64,000 bases of DNA from Actinomadura pelletieri DSM 43383 (GTDB taxonomy: Bacteria > Actinomycetota > Actinomycetes > Streptosporangiales > Streptosporangiaceae): NCBI RefSeq assembly GCF_003634705.1, contig NZ_RBWU01000009.1, positions 1 to 64,000 of the forward strand, given 5' to 3'. This document shows positions 1-8,120 of this stretch, piece by piece (within the stretch, counting starts at the first letter, position 1; each line of letters starts with the position of its first letter). The notes below the pieces were generated by a model. The model worked only from the letters and a program-made list of their open reading frames with translations. It was not told the DNA's origin and did no database searches. The translations under genes were made by a program, and so were the position numbers.

Positions 1-71
1 CGGAAGTTAAGCTCTTCAGCGCCGATGGTACTGCATGGGAGACTGTGTGGGAGAGTAGGACACCGCCGGAC
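1..71 (+). rRNA. rrf: 5S ribosomal RNA, 3' part
   Basis: The first 71 bases match the 3' half of an actinobacterial 5S rRNA: the GCGCCGATGGTACTGCA segment, then GGGAGAGTAGGAC, ending in CCGCCGGAC. The 5' part lies outside the window, so this is the tail of an rrn operon read left to right. A strong hairpin follows 12 bases later. Confidence 0.95.
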
Positions 72-83
72 ATTTTTTGTAGG

Positions 84-113
84 AAAGGGCCCCGCTGTTC
101 GGCGGGGCCCTTT
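84..113 (+). terminator. rrn operon terminator
   Basis: A perfect 12-bp stem (84-95 with 102-113, AAAGGGCCCCGC and its complement) closes a 6-base loop just after the 5S rRNA and is followed by TCTCATTTT. This is an intrinsic terminator for the rRNA operon. Confidence 0.93.
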
Positions 114-193
114 CTCATTTTCGGGCTTGAAAGTCCCCCAGGGGCAGGCGTCGTGTTGCCCTGTCGTGATGGTGGACATCAGATCGATGTGCG

Positions 194-559
194 TTAGCAG
201 CGTCGCCCTGGCCTAGCTGAACGCACCGAGGCTCTTGCATTCTCGTCGAGTACAGCGCCGGTCGGGCCCGTCGCGTACAGCGCAACGGCAATCCTGTCCT
301 CCCCGTGATCCTCGTCCGACAGCGGGAAAGCGCGCAAGAGCGACGTGGGGGCCGACGCTGGCAGCCGGGTTTGGGGGATGCCCCCCACATGAAGGCGTCC
401 CGCAAGAGTGCGCATCCGCTTGAACAGAGCCTCCAGCTCCTCGCGAGGCGTTCGCCGATACGTGAGCGAGCCGAGGACGGTCGGCCCCCGCCACCGCAGC
501 CGGTGCAGCCGGCCCGTGGCAATGAGGGCCATCATGGCGAAGATCACTGCGCTGACCAC
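194..559 (-). CDS. Possible small membrane-anchored hypothetical protein
   Basis: A 121-residue ORF from a GTG at 559, with a GAGG about four bases upstream. The first 15 or so residues are hydrophobic (SAVIFAMMALIATG), then a basic stretch (HRLRWRG) follows, as in a single-pass protein with the C-terminus inside. Third codon positions are mostly G or C, which supports coding, but less strictly than in flanking genes, and the last residues (RARPGRRC-like) look like read-through. I recognise no family. It could be a real small gene, the 3' fragment of a decayed one, or chance. Confidence 0.35.
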   Translation of the reverse strand: MVSAVIFAMMALIATGRLHRLRWRGPTVLGSLTYRRTPREELEALFKRMRTLAGRLHVGGIPQTRLPASAPTSLLRAFPLSDEDHGEDRIAVALYATGPTGAVLDENARASVRSARPGRRC

Positions 560-759
560 GACCTCGTCCGCGCCTCGGCTGACGAGGTCGGTAGCGTGTC
601 GGCCGGTCTCGCCGGCGCGCCGAGCGAGAGGCCAGGTTGGAAACGAGGGTCGTGCCGCAGAGCCGGGCCGCGGCTGGTGATACGGGCGCCGCTGGAAGCG
701 AGAAAAGATCTACAATGTAAAGGGTGGAACCGGTCTGCTCGCGGCGCGCTCGCCGTCCC

Positions 760-879
760 ACGGTCAATGGTCGCTCCAGCGGAGGCGCCTGCGCCGCGTT
801 CGCGATCCTCACGCCCTCCCCGACGATCATCGCGCAGATGGAGGGGCTCGGTGCGGACATCGTGCACGTGTACGGGCTG
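760..879. pseudogene. Rearranged fragments of an acyl-CoA ligase gene
   Basis: Bases 812-879 match 5182-5249 of the intact ligase gene in direct orientation with 2 differences in 68. Bases 760-807 match 5117-5164 in inverted orientation with 3 differences in 48. In the intact gene these blocks are 17 bases apart in the same orientation; here they are 4 bases apart and one is flipped. Neither block can make protein. The encoded region is the conserved core of the adenylating domain (IANAAQAHPLERP, then PSPTIIAQMEGLG). It is a partial duplication with a local inversion, origin unknown. Confidence 0.8.
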
Positions 880-1196
880 TCTGCCGGCCGCGCTGGTGCC
901 CGTGGGGGCCGCGCTCGGCGCCCACTCGACCGCATGATCGTTGTTGGGGAGGGGGCGCAACGCTTGTGCAACGTGAGGTAGGAGAGGATTGGTCCGTTCG
1001 ACGAACATCGAACCCATGGTCGCGCCGGGGCCAACCCACACATCTGCCCCGGCGCGACCGCGGTGCCCCGGCGGGGTCGGCCCGGTCGAGGCCGACAGGT
1101 TTGGGCGCATGAGTCTGCGTGCCAAGGCTTGGTGTGGGGCGGTGGTGCCCATGTCGGGGGTGTGGGTTGATCGTGTGCAGGGCTTAGGCTGCTCGG

Positions 1197-2498
1197 GTGG
1201 TTGAGAAATTGTGGCGGATCGAGCCGTCGGGGCCGTTGCGTGGGGACGTCACCGTGCGCGGGGCCAAGAACGCGGTCAGCAAGCACATGGTCGCGGCGAT
1301 GTTGGGGGACGAGCCGAGCACCATCGGCAACGCGCCGGACGTCGGTGAGGTCGGAATCACTGCGGGCATGCTGGAGCACGTCGGGATGACGGTCGAGCGG
1401 TCCGGCGGTGAGGTCACGGTCGTGCCGGGGGGCGTGTCGGACCCGAGTGTCGGTAAGGCGTTCACCGGGCTGAACCGCATCCCTATCCTGATGTTGGGGC
1501 CGTTGCTGCATCGGGCCGGTGAGGCGTTCGTGCCGCTGGTCGGGGGTGACCCGATCGGGAGGCGTCCGGTCGACTTCCACGTGGAGGCGTTGAAGGCGTT
1601 CGGGGCCGAGGTGACGCATGCGGCCGACGGGATTCACGCGCGTGCGTCCAGGCTCGTGGGGACGCGGATCGATCTTCCGTATCCGAGTGTCGGCGCTACG
1701 GAGACGGTGTTGTTGGCGGCGGTGCGCGCCGTGGGCAAGACGGTGATCCGCAATGCCGCCACCGAACCGGAGATCATCGAGCTGGCCCTGTTCCTGCAGC
1801 GGATGGGGGCGCGGATCTCGTTCGCGCCGGACCGCAGGATCGTCGTCGAGGGCGTCGAGCGGCTGAGCGGTGCGCAGACACGGCTCGGCGGTGACCGGAT
1901 CGAGGCGTTCTCGTACCTGGTGGCGGGGCTCGTCACCAGGGGAGAGGTCCGGGTCCACGGGTGCCCGCAGGACCGGCTCGTCACGGCGATCACGACGCTG
2001 ACCAGGATGGGCGCCCGGTTCGAGATCACCGATGAGTGGATCATGGCCTCGGCGCCGGACGGGTTGACGCCCGCGGCGGTGCAGACCGACACGCACCCCG
2101 GGTTCGCGACGGACTGGCAGACGCCGCTGATGGTGCTGTTCACCCAGGCCGACGGTATGTCGGTGCTGCACGAGACCGTGTACGAGAACCGGCTCGCGTA
2201 CGTTCCGGCGTTGCAGAGCATGGGGGCGGAGATCGAGGTCTACGACACGTGTCTGGGCGGGCCCGCCTGCCGGTACCACGACACGGCCGCGCTGCACTCG
2301 GCGGTCGTGCGGGGAGTGAGCAAGCTCCGCGGCGGGGACGTGACGATGCCCGACATCCGGGCCGGGTTCTCCGCGGTGCTGGCCGCGGCGGTGGCGGAGG
2401 GGCCGTCCACGCTGCGGGGCGTCCACCACATCGAACGCGGCTACCACCGGCCGGTGGAGCAGTTCCAGGCGCTGGGCCTCTCCTTGCGGGCGGGTTAG
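1197..2498 (+). CDS. murA: UDP-N-acetylglucosamine 1-carboxyvinyltransferase, MurA paralogue
   Basis: 433 residues of the EPSP-synthase/MurA fold. MurA transfers enolpyruvate from PEP to UDP-GlcNAc, the first committed step of peptidoglycan synthesis, in the cytoplasm. Visible hallmarks are the N-terminal RGAKN substrate motif, the DxxQ-like ATDWQ near residue 307 and the late DIRAG arginine motif. In the catalytic loop the usual Cys is Asp (LVGGDPIGRRPVD, near residue 120), as in mycobacterial MurA; that change is known to give intrinsic fosfomycin resistance. Divergence from standard MurA (AVSKHMVAAML, CLGGPAC) suggests a second copy or specialised paralogue. The GTG start has no Shine-Dalgarno but lies seven bases after TAGGCT, so the mRNA may be leaderless. 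Confidence 0.9.
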   Translation: MVEKLWRIEPSGPLRGDVTVRGAKNAVSKHMVAAMLGDEPSTIGNAPDVGEVGITAGMLEHVGMTVERSGGEVTVVPGGVSDPSVGKAFTGLNRIPILMLGPLLHRAGEAFVPLVGGDPIGRRPVDFHVEALKAFGAEVTHAADGIHARASRLVGTRIDLPYPSVGATETVLLAAVRAVGKTVIRNAATEPEIIELALFLQRMGARISFAPDRRIVVEGVERLSGAQTRLGGDRIEAFSYLVAGLVTRGEVRVHGCPQDRLVTAITTLTRMGARFEITDEWIMASAPDGLTPAAVQTDTHPGFATDWQTPLMVLFTQADGMSVLHETVYENRLAYVPALQSMGAEIEVYDTCLGGPACRYHDTAALHSAVVRGVSKLRGGDVTMPDIRAGFSAVLAAAVAEGPSTLRGVHHIERGYHRPVEQFQALGLSLRAG

Positions 2499-2567
2499 AC
2501 GAGCGTTTCACCTGGTGATGGCCGAAAGTTGCAAGACGGTGGTGGGTGTGACGGCCACGCTGGAGTC

Positions 2568-3431
2568 ATGGATCTGAACAAGGCGTCGGAATTCATGGCC
2601 ACGCACGCGCGCATGCTCGACCGTCGGCGGTTCGAGTCGCTGACGGGAACCGGCGATCGCGATGCGCTGCTGGCCGCCGTGAACTCCTACCGGAACCCCG
2701 ACGGCGGCTACGGGCATGGTCTCGAACCCGATCTGCGGTCGCGGACGAGCCAGCCGGGTGCGGCGCTGCACGCGTTCGAGGTGTTCGCCGAGCTGGCTCC
2801 GGTCACGGTTCCGGAGGCGGTCGCGCTCTGCGACTGGTTGGAGTCGGTGACGTTGCCGGACGGTGGTCTGCCGTTCGCGCTGCCCGTCCCCGATCCGACC
2901 GGCTGCGCGCCGTTCTGGACGGGCGCCGATCCCGAGGCGTCGTCCTTGCAGATCACGGCGGTCGTCGCGGCCATGGCGCAGCGCGTCGCCGATCACCACG
3001 AGGCGGTCGCCGCGCATCCGTGGCTTCGGCGTGCCACGCGGTTCTGCCTTGACACCGCTCGGACGAAGGGTGACCTGCACGCGTTGGAATTGGTGTTCAC
3101 GCTGTGGCTCGCCGATGCCGTTCATGATGTCGAGGTCATCGAGTTGCTCGGTCGGCAGGTTCCGAAGGACGGGCTCGTGCACGTCCAGGGCGGCCTGCCG
3201 GACGAGATGATGCGACCGTTGGACTTCGCGCCCTACCCCGACCGTCCCGTGAGGGCGCTGTTCGACCCGGACGTCGTGGACGCGGAGCTGCGCCGACTGG
3301 ACGACCAACAGCAGGAGGACGGCGGGTGGCGCGTCGACTTCGCGTCTTACTCGCCCGCCGCTGAGTTGGAGTGGCGGGGCTACACGACCGTACGCGCCGT
3401 CTCGATCCTGAGCGGGATCGGATATTCATGA
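2568..3431 (+). CDS. Prenyltransferase/squalene-cyclase-type alpha-toroid repeat protein
   Basis: 287 residues from the ATG at 2568, which has CTGGAG just upstream; a TTG 39 bases earlier is possible but lacks such a site. QW-like repeats are visible: NPDGGYGHGLEPD near residue 46, LPDGGLPFALP in the middle, and QQEDGGWRVDF near the C-terminus. These mark the alpha/alpha-toroid fold shared by terpene cyclases and prenyltransferase beta subunits. The protein is much shorter than a terpene cyclase and shows no DxDD or DxxTA motif, so catalytic function is doubtful. Related short proteins are common and uncharacterised in actinomycetes. The next gene starts four bases after its stop, so they are probably cotranscribed. 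Confidence 0.75.
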   Translation: MDLNKASEFMATHARMLDRRRFESLTGTGDRDALLAAVNSYRNPDGGYGHGLEPDLRSRTSQPGAALHAFEVFAELAPVTVPEAVALCDWLESVTLPDGGLPFALPVPDPTGCAPFWTGADPEASSLQITAVVAAMAQRVADHHEAVAAHPWLRRATRFCLDTARTKGDLHALELVFTLWLADAVHDVEVIELLGRQVPKDGLVHVQGGLPDEMMRPLDFAPYPDRPVRALFDPDVVDAELRRLDDQQQEDGGWRVDFASYSPAAELEWRGYTTVRAVSILSGIGYS

Positions 3432-3434
3432 AGG

Positions 3435-4172
3435 GTGATCGATCCCTCGTCGCCCCTCCCGAAGTACCTTCAACTCCGCGCGATCCTGCTCGACATGATC
3501 GAGCAGAGGCGGCTGCCGGTGGACGCGCCCGTCCCGTCCGAACGCGAGATGTGCCTGCGGTTCGGGGTGTCGCGGATGACCGTGCGGAAGGCCGTCGACC
3601 AGCTCGTCGCCGAGGACCGGGTCCGCCGCATCCCCGGTAAGGGCATGTACGTGTCCCGTCCGAAGGTGCAGATGCCGAAGGAGCTCGTGTCCTTCACCGA
3701 GGACATGCTCGCCCGGGGGATGCGTCCCGCGTGCGTCGACCTCGACACGCGTACGGTCACGGCCGACGTTCGCCTGGCCGGTCATCTCGGTGTCGTCCCG
3801 GGCACGGCCGTGCACGTCCTGGAGCGGCTGCGGCTGGCGGACGGGGAGCCGATGGCGGTGGAGCGCTCGCACATTCCGGCGACGCTCGCGCCGGACCTGT
3901 TCGAGCGTCGTGCGCCGGAGTCGTCGCTGTTCGCCGCGCTGGAACGCGAGTACGGCATCGTCATGGACGCCGGGGAGCAGACGATCGAGGCGGGTCCGGC
4001 GGACGCCGAGCGGGCGGAGCTGCTGGGCATCGAACCGGGGGGCACCGTGTTCTTCCTGCGGCAGCGGACGTTCAGCCGCGGGACGTGCGCGGAGGTCGCG
4101 TTCGCCACCTATCGGGCCGACCGGTACCGCATCCATCTCGGTCTGGAGATCCAGCGGCACACCGAACACTGA
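3435..4172 (+). CDS. GntR-family transcriptional regulator, HutC/UTRA type
   Basis: 245 residues. Residues 5-70 form a winged helix-turn-helix typical of GntR (LPKYLQLRAILLDMIE, VPSEREMCLRFGVSRMTVRKA, RRIPGKGMYVS). The remainder is a UTRA effector domain (MAVERSHIPA, LFAALEREYGI, TVFFLRQRTF). Such regulators bind small metabolites, often sugars or amino-acid breakdown products, and usually repress neighbouring genes. The GTG start lies four bases after the upstream stop. The ligand cannot be read from sequence; the acyl-CoA ligase 130 bases downstream is one candidate target. Confidence 0.93.
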   Translation: MIDPSSPLPKYLQLRAILLDMIEQRRLPVDAPVPSEREMCLRFGVSRMTVRKAVDQLVAEDRVRRIPGKGMYVSRPKVQMPKELVSFTEDMLARGMRPACVDLDTRTVTADVRLAGHLGVVPGTAVHVLERLRLADGEPMAVERSHIPATLAPDLFERRAPESSLFAALEREYGIVMDAGEQTIEAGPADAERAELLGIEPGGTVFFLRQRTFSRGTCAEVAFATYRADRYRIHLGLEIQRHTEH

Positions 4173-4304
4173 CGGACGCGCCGTGACGAGTCCGCCACGG
4201 CGCGCTCGCCCGCGTGGGATGCTTGAGACGCAGGTCACATCATCGCCGGGGGTGCGGTGCTCGGGCGAGCGGCGGGCCCCGGCCGACGGCACCGGAGGCT
4301 CCCG

Positions 4305-5903
4305 ATGGACAACGGCCCGGGTTACACGGCGCTCACGCCGCTGGCGTTCCTCGAACGGTCGGCGGAGGTGTTCCCCGGCAAGACGGCCTACGTCTACGGG
4401 GACCGCCGTGTCACCTACGCCGGGTTCGCGGCCGAGGCGACCCGGCTGGCGAACGCGCTGCGGGCCTCGGGGATCGGGCCGGGCGACCGGGTCGCCTACC
4501 TCGCGCCGAACGTCCCGGAGTTGCTGGTGGCGCATTTCGGCGTCCCGCTCGCCGGGGCGGTCCTCGTCGCGATCAACACGCGGCTCGCGGCCGAGGAGAT
4601 CCGCTACATCCTCGGTCACTCCGGGGCGAAGGCCCTGGTCGTGGACGCGGGCCTGCACGGGTCGGTGGCGCCGCTCGCGGGCTCGTTGCCGCAGGTCGTG
4701 ACCGTCCCCGCGGTCGGCGCGGAGCCCGATCCCGCGGTGGGTGGCGTGGCCTACGCGGAACTGCTGGCGCGCGGCTCGGACGAGCCGCTCCCCTGGGGCG
4801 TGGACGACGAGAACACCGCCATCTCGATCAACTACACGTCCGGGACGACGGGACGCCCGAAAGGCGTCGTGTACACGCACCGGGGGGCATATCTGAACGC
4901 GCTCGGCGAGGTCGTCCATTCGCGGCATTCCTCCGCCAGCGTGTACCTGTGGACGCTGCCGATGTTCCACTGCAACGGCTGGTGCACGCCGTGGGCGCTC
5001 ACCGCGGTCGGCGGGACGCAGGTGTGCCTGCGCGCCGTCGTCGCCGGTGAGGTGTGGCGGCTCATCGACGTCGAGGGCGTCACGCATCTCAACGGCGCCC
5101 CGACGGTCCTGGTGACGATCGCGAACGCGGCGCAGGCGCATCCGCTGGAGCGGCCGTTGACCGTGACGACGGCGGGCGCGCCGCCCTCCCCGACGATCAT
5201 CGCGCAGATGGAGGGACTCGGCGCGGACATCGTGCACGTGTACGGGCTGACCGAGACCTACGGGCCGTACTCGGTGTGCGAACCGCAGCCCGGCTGGCCC
5301 GAGCTGCCGGCGTCCGACCGGGCCCGGCTGCTGGCCCGGCAGGGCGTCGGCATGATCCAGACGGACGGTCTGCGCGTCGTCGACGACGACATGAACGACG
5401 TTCCCGCGGACGGTGAGACGCTCGGCGAGATCGTCATGCGGGGCAACAACGTGATGAAGGGCTACCACCGGGACGGGGAGGCGACCGCGCACGCGTTCCG
5501 GGGCGGCTGGTTCCACTCCGGTGACCTCGGCGTCCGCCACCCGGACGGCTACATCGAGTTGCGCGACCGGTCCAAGGACATCATCATCTCCGGCGGCGAG
5601 AACATCTCCACGGTGGAGGTGGAACGGGCGATCGACTCGCATCCGGCGGTGCTGGAGGTCGCCGTCGTCGCGATACCGAACGACACGTGGGGCGAGCGTC
5701 CCAAGGCGTTCGTGGTGCTCCGCGACGGGCAGGCCGTGACGGAGGCCGACCTGGTCGAGCATGTTCGCCGGAGCCTCGCCCGCTTCAAGGCGCCCGACGC
5801 GGTGGAGTTCGTGGCGGCGTTGCCGAAGACGTCGACCGGGAAGGTCCAGAAGTTCCAGCTGCGCGAGAAGGAATGGGCGGGACGCGAACGCCGGATCCTG
5901 TGA
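4305..5903 (+). CDS. Acyl-CoA synthetase (AMP-binding, fatty-acid-CoA ligase-like)
   Basis: 532 residues from the ATG at 4305, with GGAGG at 4294-4298. It activates a carboxylic acid to acyl-AMP and then acyl-CoA. Motifs run in order: the phosphate-binding loop YTSGTTGRPKG, LPMFHCNGWC, the adenine-binding VYGLTETYGP, the hinge DRSKDIIISGGENIS, and the C-terminal catalytic lysine in TSTGKVQK. The FHCNGW pattern resembles the branch with medium-chain and methylmercaptopropionate CoA ligases, but the substrate is unknown. A piece of this gene (5117-5249) is duplicated and partly inverted at 760-879. The FAD monooxygenase gene follows by 70 bases in the same direction, which hints at a shared catabolic role. 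Confidence 0.93.
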   Translation: MDNGPGYTALTPLAFLERSAEVFPGKTAYVYGDRRVTYAGFAAEATRLANALRASGIGPGDRVAYLAPNVPELLVAHFGVPLAGAVLVAINTRLAAEEIRYILGHSGAKALVVDAGLHGSVAPLAGSLPQVVTVPAVGAEPDPAVGGVAYAELLARGSDEPLPWGVDDENTAISINYTSGTTGRPKGVVYTHRGAYLNALGEVVHSRHSSASVYLWTLPMFHCNGWCTPWALTAVGGTQVCLRAVVAGEVWRLIDVEGVTHLNGAPTVLVTIANAAQAHPLERPLTVTTAGAPPSPTIIAQMEGLGADIVHVYGLTETYGPYSVCEPQPGWPELPASDRARLLARQGVGMIQTDGLRVVDDDMNDVPADGETLGEIVMRGNNVMKGYHRDGEATAHAFRGGWFHSGDLGVRHPDGYIELRDRSKDIIISGGENISTVEVERAIDSHPAVLEVAVVAIPNDTWGERPKAFVVLRDGQAVTEADLVEHVRRSLARFKAPDAVEFVAALPKTSTGKVQKFQLREKEWAGRERRIL

Positions 5904-5973
5904 GGTCCGGTGGTTACGGGGAAGTGTTCCGAGAACGGGGGCCGTGCCGCTGTTGAGCCGAAAGGGGAGCGGG

Positions 5974-7539
5974 ATGTCGCCCACCGGTGAACCGACCGGG
6001 AACGTACTGATCGTAGGAGCGGGTCCCACCGGGCTCCTGCTGGCAGGTGATCTGGCCGCGGCCGGGATCGGCTGTACCGTGCTGGAACGCCGCGAGAAGG
6101 TGACGAGCAACCTGACACGGGCGTTCGCCGTCCACGCGCGGACGCTGGAGCTGCTCGACGCGCGGGGCCTCGCGGACGACCTCACCGAGGCGGGCGAGCC
6201 CGTCAGCGAGCTGAGGCTGCTCGGGCGGAACGCCGTCGACCTGTCCAGGCTGCCGAGCCGGTTCCCGTACCTGCTGGTCGTGCCGCAGTACGAGACGGAA
6301 CGCGTCCTCAGGCGACGGGCCCTGGACGCGGGCGCGGAGATCGTTCACGGTGCGGAGGTCGTCGGGCTCCGCCAGGACGCGGCGGGTGTCGACGTCGACG
6401 TCCGCGATCCGGACGGTGGGACGCGCACCCGCCGCGCCTCCTACGTCGTCGGCGCCGACGGGGTCCGCAGCACCGTCCGGCGCCTGCTCGGGGTGCCGTT
6501 TCCCGGTCAGGCGGCGGTACGGTCGATGATGCTCGCCGACGTCCGGTTGCGGGACGCGCCCGAGGACGTCCTCACCGTCGACTCGTCCGGTGACGCGTTC
6601 GCGTTCCTGGCGCCGTTCGGGGACGGCTGGTACCGGGTGATCGCGTGGAACCGCCGTCACCAGGCGTCCGACTCCGAGCCCGTCGACTTCGACGAGTTGC
6701 GGGAGGTGACGCGGCGTGCCCTCGGCACCGACCACGGCATGCACGAACCGCGCTGGACGTCCCGGTTCCACAGCGACGAACGGCAGGTGCCGAGGTACCG
6801 GGTGGGCCGGGTGTTCCTCGCGGGCGACGCCGCGCACGTCCACTCCCCGGCGGGCGGGCAGGGCATGAACACCGGGTTGCAGGACGCCGCGAACCTCGGG
6901 TGGAAGCTGGCCGCGGAGCTGTGGGGCTGGGCGCCGTCCTGGCTGCTCGACAGCTACCACGAGGAGCGGCACCCGGTCGGGCGGCTCGTCGTGCGCGGCA
7001 GCGGCGCGCTTCTGCGGTTCGCCCTCCTGGAGCAGCCGTGGCTGCGCAGGGCCCGCAGCGTGGGCCTGTGGACGGCGACGCACGCCCGGCCGGTGGCGCG
7101 GCGGTTCGCGGGCGCCGTCTCCGGCATCGACCTGGCCTACCCGGCGCCGCGCGGCGCGCATCGCCTCACCGGACGGCGCGCCCCGGACGTCCCGCTCGGC
7201 GGGAGCCCGGGGCGGCTGTACGCGCTGCTTCGCGACGGGCTGTTCGTGCTGGTCGTCGGGGCGAACGATCCGGCGGTGACCTATCTGGCGACGAAACTGT
7301 GGGCCGGACGCGTGCACTGCGCCCTCGCCGGCGGCGCGACCCGCACGACGGCGCTGGTCCGCCCGGACGGTCACATCGCGTGGGCGACGGACGAGACCGC
7401 ACCCGACCGGCGGGCCGCCGCGATCCGCGACGCGCTCGGCCGGTGGTGCGGGCCGCCCGCGGACCGCGCCGTCCACGAACCGCGGCACGTCGAGAACGTG
7501 ATCGGCGACGGCCGCCCCCCGAATGAGCGCAGGCCCTGA
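5974..7539 (+). CDS. FAD-dependent aromatic monooxygenase (PheA/TfdB-type)
   Basis: 521 residues from the ATG at 5974, preceded by AAAGGGGAG. The N-terminal dinucleotide-binding motif VGAGPTGLLLAGDLA, a central GADGVRS (DG motif), and FLAGDAAHVHSPAGGQGMNTG (GD motif) identify a class A flavoprotein hydroxylase. These use NAD(P)H and oxygen to hydroxylate phenolic or polyketide aromatics. The C-terminal 130 residues resemble the thioredoxin-like domain of phenol hydroxylases and polyketide oxygenases. Candidate substrates include phenols or rifamycin-like polyketides; nothing nearby decides this. A perfect terminator hairpin follows the stop. Confidence 0.9.
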   Translation: MSPTGEPTGNVLIVGAGPTGLLLAGDLAAAGIGCTVLERREKVTSNLTRAFAVHARTLELLDARGLADDLTEAGEPVSELRLLGRNAVDLSRLPSRFPYLLVVPQYETERVLRRRALDAGAEIVHGAEVVGLRQDAAGVDVDVRDPDGGTRTRRASYVVGADGVRSTVRRLLGVPFPGQAAVRSMMLADVRLRDAPEDVLTVDSSGDAFAFLAPFGDGWYRVIAWNRRHQASDSEPVDFDELREVTRRALGTDHGMHEPRWTSRFHSDERQVPRYRVGRVFLAGDAAHVHSPAGGQGMNTGLQDAANLGWKLAAELWGWAPSWLLDSYHEERHPVGRLVVRGSGALLRFALLEQPWLRRARSVGLWTATHARPVARRFAGAVSGIDLAYPAPRGAHRLTGRRAPDVPLGGSPGRLYALLRDGLFVLVVGANDPAVTYLATKLWAGRVHCALAGGATRTTALVRPDGHIAWATDETAPDRRAAAIRDALGRWCGPPADRAVHEPRHVENVIGDGRPPNERRP

Positions 7540-7542
7540 CCC

Positions 7543-7589
7543 ATGACGACGGGGCCTGGTCGCCGTGGGCGACCAGGTCCCGTCGTCAT
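7543..7589. terminator. Bidirectional terminator
   Basis: A 22-bp stem (7543-7564 with 7568-7589, one G-U pair) with a 3-base loop sits between the convergent monooxygenase and DUF2795 genes. Its symmetry means it can serve both. Confidence 0.9.
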
Positions 7590-7606
7590 GCGGGCCGTTC
7601 GGCCGG

Positions 7607-8014
7607 TCAGTAGCGGCGTTCCTCGCGGCCGTAGCCGAGTTCCTCGGCCACGTCGGCGACGTTCTCGTACTCGCGTTTCGGGAGCGTCCGGAGCTGCTCG
7701 ACGGCCTCGTCGGGCGCGCCTCCCTCGGCGGCGTGTCTGACCAGTTCGTTCGGGCGTGCCGGATACCGGACGCCGGTCAGCAGCCGGGCCAGGGCGCTGC
7801 GGCCCTCGACGTCCTGCGCGCTCATCCCGGGTGGTGAACCCTCCCGGTTCCCGGCGGACGACCCGGTCGGGTTCGCGGGGTGGTCGTCGGAGAACGGCTC
7901 GGTCTCCTTGAACTCCTCGGCGTGGGTGGGATGGCCGCCGCTGACCATGCCGTGCGTCTCGCGGCTCAGCTCCTCGTCCACCTTGGCGCCGTGCTTGTCG
8001 CTCTTGTCTGGCAT
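7607..8014 (-). CDS. DUF2795-type small acidic protein
   Basis: 135 residues from the ATG at 8014, with GGGAGGA upstream on the minus strand. The first 65 residues are hydrophilic and likely disordered (many Asp, Glu, His, Gly). The C-terminal 65 form a compact helical segment (SALARLLTGVRYPARPNELVRHA, then LPKREYENVADVAEELGY), which matches the DUF2795 pattern common in actinomycetes. Function is unknown; many homologues lie near stress genes. It is transcribed towards the monooxygenase and shares its terminator. Confidence 0.8.
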   Translation of the reverse strand: MPDKSDKHGAKVDEELSRETHGMVSGGHPTHAEEFKETEPFSDDHPANPTGSSAGNREGSPPGMSAQDVEGRSALARLLTGVRYPARPNELVRHAAEGGAPDEAVEQLRTLPKREYENVADVAEELGYGREERRY

Positions 8015-8120
8015 CGTTTCGTCCTCCCGCGCGTCCTTCCGTGCCGGTGAGCGAAACGTTCCCGGGCGGGTGCGCCCAAACATGGGAGCCGCCCGGCCGG
8101 CCCTGCCCGGACGCGTCCGT

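Larger units (their letters stand above)
114..1196. other. Gene-poor stretch between rrn terminator and murA
   Basis: About 1.1 kb with no gene that can be called firmly. It holds a weak minus-strand ORF (194-559), an AT-richer patch near 705-725, and at 760-879 two pieces of sequence matching the acyl-CoA ligase gene at 4305-5903, one inverted and one direct. A weaker inverted resemblance to the same gene lies near 930-960. It looks like a decayed or rearranged region next to the rRNA operon. No transposase or target-site duplication was recognised. Confidence 0.6.

Noticed and set aside
996..1006. GTTCGACGAAC palindrome as an SOS box
   Set aside because: The half-site order and one-base spacer do not match the Gram-positive LexA consensus, and no gene start is near.
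213..2447. 744-residue minus-strand open frame
   Set aside because: Most of it is antisense to murA and its composition (Arg, Pro, His-rich) is typical of a shadow frame in high-GC DNA; it only stays open because stops are rare.
3426..6185. 919-residue minus-strand open frame
   Set aside because: Antisense to the GntR, acyl-CoA ligase and monooxygenase genes, which have clear families; no recognisable protein on this strand.
5974..7539. Monooxygenase as the missing kynurenine 3-monooxygenase
   Set aside because: It is a PheA/TfdB-type hydroxylase with a thioredoxin-like C-terminal region, 24 kb from the cluster, and lacks the C-terminal membrane or helical features of KMO; the link cannot be supported.
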